This document shows, in pieces, positions 27,945 through 34,553 of a stretch of 34,553 nucleotides of DNA; the first letter of the stretch is position 1; each line of letters begins with the position of its first letter. The translations under genes were made by a program, and so were the position numbers. The stretch spans positions 1 to 34,553 of the forward strand of contig BNUE01000004.1 in NCBI GenBank assembly GCA_025997135.1. Reading direction: 5' to 3'. The stretch is from a candidate division SR1 bacterium (lineage in GTDB: Bacteria; Patescibacteriota; Gracilibacteria; Absconditabacterales; Absconditicoccaceae). A model generated the notes under the pieces. It saw only the letters and a program-made list of their open reading frames with translations, was not told the DNA's origin and made no database searches.

Positions 27945-28484
27945 TTATCCTCATAGGAAACTGGGAATCTTATCAGTACTTCATCGTAATTCATCTAAAT
28001 AATCAGTTCAGTTTATGTTTCTCATCTGAAATCATAGTTTTTGGCTGGCTTGTAGGAGTCTAGTCGTGGCTTCTCGTGCTTCTGGATGAGACATACTTCA
28101 TTCTGCCTGAGTAAATGCACTATTCACCATCATATTTTCATATATTACTTCTTTGATACCTGATTGAATAATGAATTTTAGGCAATTTTCACAGCAAGCA
28201 TAGTTGCAATATAATTTACAACCTGTCAAATCTCTCTTTGCAAATAAGATTGCATTCATTTCGGCGTGGATGACTGCATAATATTTCTGAGGTCTATCGT
28301 ATGTAAAGAATCTCTCATCAGAACCAGCAATTCTGCCATTATATCAGAAACTAACTGGACGGTGCTTTTCGTCTACTATTACGCATCATACCTGAGTCGA
28401 TGGGTCTTTGCTGCGTTTGGCTACTTCATTGGCGATATTTATAAAGTATTGATCCCAAGATATTATTTCGCGAGCTTCTGGCAT
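27945..28484 (-). CDS. comEB: Deoxycytidylate (dCMP) deaminase family protein
   Basis: 179 residues. Opens ISWDQYFINIANEVAKRSKDPSTQVG as in dCMP deaminases. Zinc site: HAEMNAILFA (His and catalytic Glu) and NYACCENCLKFIIQSG (the two Cys of CxxC; the usual Pro before the first Cys is Ala-Cys here). GYNGRIAGSDERF is the substrate loop. It converts dCMP to dUMP, feeding dTMP synthesis. The C-terminal extension (EATTRLLQASQKLGF) is typical of ComEB-like proteins. The frame continues through TGA glycines to TAA at 27945. In other bacteria comEB lies in the competence locus; here it stands alone. Confidence 0.88.
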
Positions 28485-28667
28485 AGTAAATCTAATATTA
28501 AAAATTAAAATATTCAGCTTTTTATTACTTTTTTTATGTAAAATTGCAAGAGTAAATCAAATCTACTTTTTACTTATTTGAAAACGTGAAAGTCTAGTTT
28601 TACACTGGTAAAATTCTTTATTAAAAGTTATCCAGCACAAAAAGGGATAAAATTCAGATTTTTTCTC

Positions 28668-28695
28668 TTGATTTTTGTTTCTATTTTCGTATAAA
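28668..28695 (+). promoter_or_regulatory. Promoter of rpmI-rplT
   Basis: TTGATT (28668-28673), 16-bp spacer, TATAAA (28690-28695), 35 bases before rpmI. The 180 bases upstream of it back to the dCMP deaminase start show only AT-rich sequence and two TCAGMTTTTT motifs. No L20 autoregulatory leader is evident. Confidence 0.6.
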
Positions 28696-28730
28696 CTCAA
28701 AACTATATTTAATTTAAATAACTAAAAACA

Positions 28731-28925
28731 ATGGCTTATACTATGAAATCCCACAGCGGAGCTAAAAAAAGATTCAAAATTACTGCATCAGGCAAAGTTC
28801 AATCCAAAAAAGAGGGGAATAATCACCTTTTGACCAATAAAGGCAAAAACAACAAAAAATCTCCATATGGAAAAGTAGTGGTTTGAGCCGCTTCTGGTAG
28901 AGTTAAAAGCCTGATTCAGAAATAA
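28731..28925 (+). CDS. rpmI: Ribosomal protein bL35
   Basis: 64 residues. MKSHSGAKKRFKITASGKVQ is the family's N-terminus, followed by a very basic body and the C-terminal GRVKSLIQK. One TGA is Gly. Followed by rplT after 28 bases, the conserved rpmI-rplT order. infC, which normally precedes rpmI, is absent. The upstream sequence is A/T-rich with no Shine-Dalgarno. Confidence 0.95.
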
Positions 28926-28953
28926 TTTTTATATTTAAAATCTTGTTTTAACA

Positions 28954-29301
28954 ATGGTTAGAGTAACAAATGGTCTTCAGAGACAGAGAAAACACAAAAA
29001 GTATATCGCAGCTGCGAAAGGTTTTCGCTTGGGACGTAAAAACGTCTATACACAGGTTCGTCAGGCACTTATAAAACAAGGTCAGCACTCATATGTGTCT
29101 CGCAGACTCAAAAAGAGGGACTTCCGTTCACTATGGATTGAGAGACTTACTGCTGCACTTCGCGAGAGAGGTGGTAAATACTCGACTTTCATCAATGCTT
29201 TGTACAAAAAAGACATATTATTGGATAGAAAAATGCTGAGCAATATCTCATTAGCATTCCCAAAGGTGTTTGATAAGATTTATGAGGAGGCTACAAAATA
29301 G
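28954..29301 (+). CDS. rplT: Ribosomal protein bL20
   Basis: 115 residues, normal length. HKKYIAAAKGFRLGRKNVYT, the central KKRDFRSLWIERLTAALRE, and the C-terminal LDRKMLSNISLAFPKVF match bL20. All arginines are AGA, AGG, CGT or CGC and the conserved Trp is TGG; no CGA or CGG occurs, as expected if those codons mean Trp. A tRNA-Leu gene follows after 8 bases and may be on the same transcript. Confidence 0.97.
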   Translation: MVRVTNGLQRQRKHKKYIAAAKGFRLGRKNVYTQVRQALIKQGQHSYVSRRLKKRDFRSLWIERLTAALRERGGKYSTFINALYKKDILLDRKMLSNISLAFPKVFDKIYEEATK

Positions 29302-29309
29302 CCCCACAA

Positions 29310-29396
29310 GCCGAGGTGGTGGAATTGGTAGACACGAAGGACTTAAAATCCTTTGAGGCTTATACCCTCGTGCCGGTTCGATTCCGGTTCTCGGCA
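29310..29396 (+). tRNA. tRNA-Leu (anticodon UAA)
   Basis: Acceptor GCCGAGG with TCTCGGC plus discriminator A; anticodon arm AAGGA-CTTAAAA-TCCTT; long class II variable arm; T-loop GGTTCGATTCC. No CCA encoded. Directly downstream of rplT. Confidence 0.95.
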
Positions 29397-29431
29397 ATAT
29401 AAAATATTTTATTTTATAAACATAAATAAAA

Positions 29432-29686
29432 ATGCAAAAAGTTCGCAATATTCTACTCAAAGCTTTCTTTATCAATTTTGCAGTCTTGACTGTGATCGCG
29501 ATAATTGGCTTCTGCTGAGGTTTTGATGCTTTATTGGCTCGATTTATGAAAGGTGCAACTACAGCTGAGAATACATTAATGTTGCGATCATCAGTGGCTA
29601 TCTATAAAATCTGAAATATATTACTCTTTTTGGTTCCTGCTTTGGCAATTCAGCGAGAATTATGCTGTGAAAAAAAGAGAAAATAA
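29432..29686 (+). CDS. Small two-helix membrane protein
   Basis: 84 residues. Hydrophobic segments FINFAVLTVIAIIGF and IYKIGNILLFLVPALAIQW. Three CGA codons fall within or at the edge of membrane segments (ALLAWFMK, TLMLWSS, AIQWEL), positions where Trp fits and Arg would be unfavourable. TGA appears twice as Gly. Basic C-terminus EKKRK. Unknown function. Confidence 0.6.
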
Positions 29687-29752
29687 TATTTATTATTCAT
29701 CATCAACTAATAAAATCATCTAGCAACTTTATCCTTTATTCTAGTAATTATC

Positions 29753-30016
29753 ATGTGATTTACAGTTTACAGAACAGGTGATCTAAACACCAATGAAAGA
29801 CTCATTTCTTTTTACAAGAAGGAGCTTCGAAGTAGTCATCTTTTGGATATTGCGAAAAAACAGAAAACTTACTGAACTAAGCATTTTCGCAAGACTGTCT
29901 CGTATGATTTCCCTTCTTCTCGCAGATACAAGAGAATTAGAGCGATTGTATCTGACTCATATAGGACAAATAAAAAGAAATACAACACTCTAGCACAGCT
30001 GGGTAAGATTGTATAA
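29753..30016 (+). CDS. Small basic protein, unknown (weak bS21 resemblance)
   Basis: 87 residues: MGFTVYRTGDLNTNERLISF at the start, then helical and strongly basic (HFRKTVSYDFPSSRRYKRIRA). The pattern of NERL with a Lys-rich helix followed by a basic Pro-containing segment faintly resembles ribosomal protein bS21. The location just upstream of rplU-infA would suit a ribosomal protein. No diagnostic motif, so this is only a suggestion. Needs TGA=Gly at residues 2 and 40. Confidence 0.45.
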
Positions 30017-30031
30017 AAGGAGGAAAAATCG

Positions 30032-30067
30032 TTTGAAAAATATTGTAGGATTATTTGAAAAATATTG
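30032..30067. repeat. Direct repeat upstream of rplU
   Basis: TTTGAAAAATATTG at 30032-30045 and again at 30054-30067, 22 bases apart, about 40-75 bases before the rplU start. Possibly a binding site or leader element; no further support. Confidence 0.4.
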
Positions 30068-30107
30068 ATAAATCGTTAAAAAAATTTATTTATTATTGTT
30101 TATTATC

Positions 30108-30425
30108 ATGTACGCAGTGATTGAACTAAAAGGACATCAATATATCGTAAATGAAGGCTTGGAGCTGACTGTCGATTCTTTCGGAGAAGAAGCAGGCAAA
30201 AAATCTGAAATTACCAATGTTTTGGCTGTTTTCGATGAAGTAGGTGATACTGTAAAAGTAGGTCATCCATACGTTGAATGAGCAAAAGTTGAGATTACAG
30301 TTGGTGAAACTTCAAAAGGTACCAAAGTCGATATTGTAAAATTCAAAAGAAAAACTAGATATGAGAGACATAGAGGGTTCAGACCTACTGAAACTGTTTT
30401 AACTATTAACAAAATAGTTGCTTAA
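30108..30425 (+). CDS. rplU: Ribosomal protein bL21
   Basis: 105 residues, normal length. MYAVIELKGHQYIVNEGLEL, then VGDTVKVGHPYVEGAKVE (Gly by TGA), then FKRKTRYERHRGFRPTETVL match the family. It is normally paired with rpmA; here it is paired with infA, and rpmA lies 18 kb away at 11376. Stop and next start overlap as TAATG, implying translational coupling. Confidence 0.95.
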
Positions 30426-30673
30426 TGACGGCAAAACCATGAGTCTTAGAATTAGATGGTGAAGTTATTGAAGTTTTGCCTGCAGGTAAATTTAAGGTAA
30501 AACTCAAGGAGATGAACCTTGAAATGATTTGTTATAAAGCTGGAAGGATGAAACAGGCTCATATCTCTATTATTGCTGGAGATACTGTTAAAATTGAAGT
30601 ATCTCAATATGATATGTCTCAGGGGAGAATAACGTATAGATATAATCCCGCTAGACCTCAGGCTGATCAATAA
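30425..30673 (+). CDS. infA: Translation initiation factor IF-1
   Basis: 82 residues. OB fold with LELDGEVIEVLPAGKFKVKL, a central ICYKAGRMKQAHISIIAGD and VKIEVSQYDMSQGRITYRY matching IF-1. It is a little longer than the usual ~72 residues, at both ends. Its ATG overlaps the rplU TAA. IF-1 occupies the ribosomal A site during initiation. Confidence 0.92.
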
Positions 30674-30689
30674 TTTTACGAATAAATTG

Positions 30690-30872
30690 CTATTCAGATT
30701 TAATTCTATTGTTCCAGAAAAAAGCATCAAAACTTGGTTCTATTTTGGCATAATAATGTTTGTCGTTGTCGTTATCCACGAATGCAGTGAAATCTGCGTT
30801 GGCAGAGCATCCAGTTAAGAAGAATTTAACTGTTTTTTTGTATTGAAATTTTGAGCTAATAAGATCTCTCAT
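30690..30872 (-). CDS. Small unknown protein
   Basis: 60 residues: MRDLISSKFQYKKTVKFFLT at the start, then DNDNDKHYYAKIEPSFDAFFW near the end. Amino acid composition is protein-like and the frame has no TGA, but there is no family match. A second short frame (30815-30943) overlaps its 5' end. One of them, or a frameshifted union of both, may be the real product. Confidence 0.4.
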   Translation of the reverse strand: MRDLISSKFQYKKTVKFFLTGCSANADFTAFVDNDNDKHYYAKIEPSFDAFFWNNRIKSE

Positions 30873-30943
30873 TTTAGATTGTCTAATTCTTGCTGAGTAG
30901 AAGAAAAAGAGTGATTCTCAATATTTTTATTGATGTCTCCCAT
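30815..30943 (-). CDS. Very short open frame overlapping the gene at 30690
   Basis: 42 residues starting MGDINKNIENHSFSSTQQEL with one TGA as Gly, ending in TAA at 30815. Its start is the first ATG after the AT-rich intergenic region, which favours translation. The protein itself has no recognisable feature. Confidence 0.3.
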
Positions 30944-31019
30944 GATTTAGTTGTAAAATAAATAAATATATGTAAATTATAAGAGAATGAATGATTTTTG
31001 TCAATTTTTAATAAATTAA

Positions 31020-31661
31020 ATGCAAAAATACGACCAAGCTTTGCACTACGAAATATTTCAGAAAGAGGAATACTTACCTTGCAAATCAGCTATCCAGCAG
31101 GCAGATGTAATTTTTGACATTGGCGGACATTTAGGCTTCTTTTCCGAGTGGTGCAGACAGCAGGGGAGTCAAGCTGAAGTCCACTATTTCGAGCCAGTTC
31201 CATTTCTCTATGAAACAGCGAAAAAAAATCTGAATTCTGACCCAAAAATTATCTTTCATAACTACGGTATTGGTTCTATAGATGAGGAAATCACCTTTTT
31301 CGTCAATTCAAAAAAATCTATGCAGTCCAGTAAATATCCATCTTTCCTAAATCTAGCCTGAGAAGAGGTAAAAGTGCAAATGAAAAGTTTAGAAACGTTT
31401 ATTTTAAATCTAGAGTCTTGAGTCTCGAATCTTTTGGTCAAGCTCGATATCGAATGAATGGAATACGAAGTTCTTGAGTCTCGAACTGATTTTATTCGAG
31501 ATCAGATTTCTTTTCTTGTTATGGAGATTCATTTCCTTCAGCCAGATGATGAGCAGAGACGAGATAAATTAAAAAAAGAGATAAAAAGCAGATTTTCAAC
31601 ATTTCAAGAATTTCCTTCACAGTATGATGAGAGGATTAGGCTTGTTTATGCGGAGAAATAA
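31020..31661 (+). CDS. FkbM-family SAM-dependent methyltransferase
   Basis: 213 residues. The SAM-binding motif VIFDIGGHLGFFSEW (motif I) and the FkbM hallmark LLVKLDIEGMEYEVLE (two TGA-encoded Gly nearby) are both present, with HYFEPVPFLYE as the acidic motif II. The family O-methylates diverse small molecules, often polysaccharides or lipids; the acceptor here is unknown. Stand-alone gene with no glycosyltransferases adjacent. Confidence 0.85.
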
Positions 31662-31690
31662 TGCTGACTAACAAAAAATACAACTTCCTA

Positions 31691-31718
31691 TTGACTTTTA
31701 TAAAATTCTGAGTATAAT
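31691..31718 (+). promoter_or_regulatory. Promoter of the lipoprotein gene
   Basis: TTGACT (31691-31696), 16-bp spacer, TATAAT (31713-31718), so close to the ATG at 31724 (5 bases) that the message would be leaderless or nearly so, if that ATG is the start. Confidence 0.7.
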
Positions 31719-31723
31719 AAAGA

Positions 31724-32404
31724 ATGAATAAATCTGATTTTTCTCATGTTTCCCCTTCCTTCAGCGAAAAATTAACTCACTTTTGTGATTTTTGAGCCAA
31801 AACGCTGACAGGATTAGCTTTGTTTTCTGTTTTAAATGCTTGCTGACCTGAAAAAAAAACCGATGATAATTTGCAAAATGAATGAGAAAAGGGTAAAATG
31901 GAAGTAGTTTTAGATTCTAATGAATGAAAAATGGGACAAGATATACTAAATAACTTTTCACAAAAAGAAAAAGAGACACAAATAAAAAGTTTTTGAAAGC
32001 TTATAGATGTTTGGTGTGACGAAGAATTAATTACATTAACAGAAAATCCTTGAGCTTCATATAATGGAAATGTTTTACGCTTTCAATTATGGCTAAAAAA
32101 ACCTAAATGAAACCACGTTGTAGATCAGCTGGAAATAAACAAAGCACAATCAAGGATTTCTTTTTTAAGTTTGGCTGAGGATTGAACTATTTTATGAAAA
32201 ACTTGGTACGAAGCTACTAGTCCAGATAAAATATGAGTTTTTATGAAATGACAACAATCAGAATGAGCTATACAGGAATTTACAATTAATGATTTTATAA
32301 ATAATAAAGATAATTTAGCTGTTATTTTTATTAATAAATTTAAAAAATCGCTTCAAATGAGTGGAGATACGGATTTGGCTAATCTATTGAAAAAACCTCA
32401 TTAA
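31724..32404 (+). CDS. Predicted lipoprotein, unknown function
   Basis: 226 residues. The N-terminal cytoplasmic stretch is unusually long before a hydrophobic run ending ALFSVLNACG, a lipobox (L-N-A-C) with Cys near residue 40, so Lgt at 24008 is a plausible modifier. The next residues are charged and disordered-looking; then a beta-rich domain contains VLRFQLWLKKPKGNHVVDQL. Sixteen or so TGA codons read as Gly keep the frame open. If a later ATG is used, the signal would be shorter, but no good one lies before the lipobox. Confidence 0.65.
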
Positions 32405-32405
32405 A

Positions 32406-34553
32406 TTATCAATTTGGATCTATCATAAGCTTTAACTGAGGATATTGTTCAGGATCTAAAATTTCTTTCTTTCAATCGATAGTCACGTAATATTCTCAGG
32501 TATCCAAATCTTTTGTGATAGGAAATTCTTTTCCATCTTTAGTCAAATATCATATAATATCTTTTGGAGCTGAATTCTCAAGAAATCTAATTGTATTGTT
32601 ATATTCTGTACCAATAACCTTTTCCGTTGCAGACTGTAAAGATGAGGTATCAGCAGTTTTTCAAGTATTGTCTTCTACTTTAGGATTAATTATATTTTGG
32701 TCTTCTGGTTTTTTGTATTCTTCATCGTTTAATATTTTTATTTGATTATTATATGTTTGTTGATCTTCAGTCTTATAATTATCCGCTATATCACTTGCAT
32801 CTTGAAATGCATCAAAAACCGCCGTTGCTGCACTCACAATTTCACTCACACCTTTTCAAGGAATGAAATTAGATCATACATCAAAAAAATCTCTCTTGTC
32901 AATATGTACTTGTCAGTTAGTATATAGGTCATAAAATTTATCATACGATTTAAACACTAGATTAGCGACAACAGCTCATCATACTCAACCAGCAGCACTA
33001 GCTATTATCGTAACAGTAGCTCTAAGAATAGTAGTAATCACCGCAATTATGATCTCTTTATTCCTCTCGTCTAAATCTAAAAGTCATAATCATTTCTCAT
33101 CTATATACATATCAGCAATTTTTCTATCAATACCTGTTAAGTTAAACTGTGCTAAAACCAAATCTCTATGGTCTGTAAAGCCATTGTTATTAGTTTCCAA
33201 TACGTTGTCTCTATCCTTTACCATAGATTCATGTATATTTTTCGTTGTATCAAATATTTTTTTCATGATACATTCCCGATATACTGGATCAGTACGTGTA
33301 TAATCTATCTCTCATATTTTATTTAATACTGAAAGTATCTCTTGATCTACAAAATTAAATTCAGTATATTTTTTATCAAATAATATCTTGGCTTCATTAG
33401 GATGGTTTTCTCTCCATCCAGTAGGTAAGCTAGTTATTTTATCCAAATTTAATACATTTGAAACTGTTTTATCTCAAATTGGACTGTTTATTCTTCATTC
33501 TAACTGTTTTTTAGCTCATTCAGTATTGATTATGGCTCTTTCCCCAGAAAACATTAAATAATCCAAAATTGTCCTTTTTAGCGGACCGTTTTCGTATTTA
33601 GATCTGTTATTTCAGTCAATAAGTTTTACTAGATCATATAGGTATTTCTGCTTTTTATCAGGATTTTCATTAGATATTATAATATTATAAAACAAGTGAA
33701 GTCATAATCTATTTGTTACCTCTTTACTGCTTTCAAAATTTCAATGTTCTGGATGCCAATTATTATTTTGCCAGTATAATTCGTCAATCCTAAAAGATAA
33801 TATATGAAATTGTTCTTCAATTGGACGCTTTTTATATCATTCGTATGTGAATTTTTCATTCATGTGCTGTTTTATAAACTCTGTATATTGTTGTATTTCT
33901 TCCTCGATTTGTTTACCTCACTCTTTTTGATCGATTTTTTGTAAAGCTTTTAGATCTATATCTGCTGTATAGTCTTTTCACCAGTTTCTTTCCCCTCTAA
34001 GCTGTTGAGGTGTCATATCAGGATATGTAATATTAGACTTAATTATATCATCTCTATCTTTTTTCACCAATTCATAAGCCTGCTTCCCAATAGCATTAAT
34101 CTTCGGTCTATTCTTTCCAAATTTCCCATCCAAATACTTCTGTAAATCGCCTAAAAAACTACCCTTGTCAGCAGTTCATCAGTCTAGCTGTGAGTTTTCT
34201 AAATATGTCCAGCTTTTTGAGTCTTTTAAATTATCCTTAACATCTCAGATAAAAGTCTGAATTTTATTATCTTTTAGTTTTGTCATAATATTCAGAGTTG
34301 AACCTTGACAATGCAGCAATATTGTGTGATTGTTCCCTCTTTCTAGGCTTGGAGGTGAATAATTTAAGTCGTTAAATGCTTTCACATTAGCTCTAATTCT
34401 TGAAACTGTCTGTTTTTGCTCTTGTGTGAGCTGATTTACCTGGTTTAAAGCTAATTCTTGAGTTTCTGAATTATAAAATTGCCTCGTCTGAATATCAGTT
34501 TCAGTCTGTGCAAATAACCTTTCACTTTTCGCTATATCACTCTCAACTTTTGT
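32406..34553 (-). CDS. Large unknown protein, C-terminal 715 residues (5' end outside window)
   Basis: A single frame from the right window edge to TAA at 32406 once TGA is Gly and CGG Trp; it is open for 716 codons. N-terminal part: Gln/Glu/Lys-rich helical sequence. Middle: polar, with LQKYLDGKFGKNRPKINAIG and several Trp-containing segments. Near the end, IIIAVITTILRATVTIIASA and a following AAGGVGGAVVANLVF form a glycine-rich hydrophobic stretch that could insert in a membrane. The last ~90 residues are acidic with small repeats (TKDGKEFPI; TIDGKKEIL). No known domain recognised. It is convergent with the lipoprotein, one base between stops. Confidence 0.75.

Larger units (their letters stand above)
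5305..28523. repeat. Dispersed 10-mer TCAGCTTTTT (17 exact copies)
   Basis: Plus-strand copies start at 5305, 7455, 8653, 13018, 16327, 19129, 19835, 25284, 27313 and 28514. Minus-strand copies (AAAAAGCTGA) start at 6011, 8338, 11743, 13997, 14696, 17536 and 24659. A rough composition-based estimate gives well under one expected in 34.5 kb. Several copies are intergenic, one is in a terminator stem and one inside the large RNA. The near variant TCAGATTTTT adds about eight more. Confidence 0.75.

Noticed and set aside
30018..30023. AGGAGG as a Shine-Dalgarno for rplU
   Set aside because: It lies about 85 bases before the rplU ATG; no useful start codon is at SD distance.
1..34553. TGA as selenocysteine or pyrrolysine-type recoding
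   Set aside because: TGA falls on Gly positions dozens of times with no local stem-loop requirement; Cys positions use TGT/TGC.
1..34553. CRISPR arrays, insertion sequences or prophage
   Set aside because: No regular spaced repeats, transposase, integrase or phage structural gene was seen.

Overview
The window is a gene-dense, AT-rich bacterial segment read with a non-standard genetic code. TGA occurs in frame at invariant glycines in most genes (for example the Walker A of the pilus ATPase, RuvA, YchF and DnaX), so UGA is glycine. CGA and CGG fall on invariant tryptophans in isoleucyl-tRNA synthetase, RuBisCO, Lgt and a CAP protein, while conserved arginines use AGA, AGG, CGT or CGC; CGA and CGG are therefore best read as Trp. 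With a form II/III RuBisCO this points to Candidatus Absconditabacteria (SR1), with Gracilibacteria as the less likely alternative. All residues below assume TGA=Gly and CGA/CGG=Trp.

Layout. 1-4660: type IV pilus / type II secretion-like block (large prepilin, PilB/GspE ATPase, GspF/PilC platform protein, exported coiled-coil protein). 4657-8331: ychF, ruvA, a membrane protein, a lone C-terminal UvrB fragment, a structured small RNA with its own perfect promoter, and a DUF1653 gene. 8388-10854: a palindromic repeat, the RuBisCO gene and an exported protein. 10867-12202: three tRNAs (Leu-UAG, initiator Met, Gln), rpmA with a long basic tail, rpmF. 12296-16623: isoleucyl-tRNA synthetase split into two genes, with a 5'-nucleotidase (UMPH-1/HAD) gene between the halves and a complete Nudix domain inside the editing region. 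16704-24883: small unknown proteins, a DUF4012 protein, a HEPN-like protein, an orphan ATP synthase epsilon subunit, greA, a CAP/SCP protein, dnaX and lgt. 24882-25810: a gene-free stretch that looks like one ~0.9-kb structured non-coding RNA with promoter, 21-bp closing helix and terminator. 25892-30943: HIT protein, CsoR-type repressor, dCMP deaminase, rpmI-rplT, tRNA-Leu-UAA, rplU-infA and small unknowns. 31020-34553: FkbM methyltransferase, a lipoprotein, and the C-terminal 715 residues of a large unknown protein that runs off the window.

Gene expression signals are clear and uniform. Protein genes commonly use TTGACT-16 bp-TATAAT, the two RNA genes use TTGACA-17 bp-TATAAT/TATACT, and ribosomal protein genes lack a Shine-Dalgarno sequence. 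The 10-mer TCAGCTTTTT occurs 17 times on both strands, far above expectation; with a pilus locus nearby it is a candidate DNA-uptake or other genome-wide signal.

Most notable: the double codon reassignment, the split and Nudix-bearing IleRS with an intervening nucleotidase, the large unassigned RNA, and the dispersed 10-mer.
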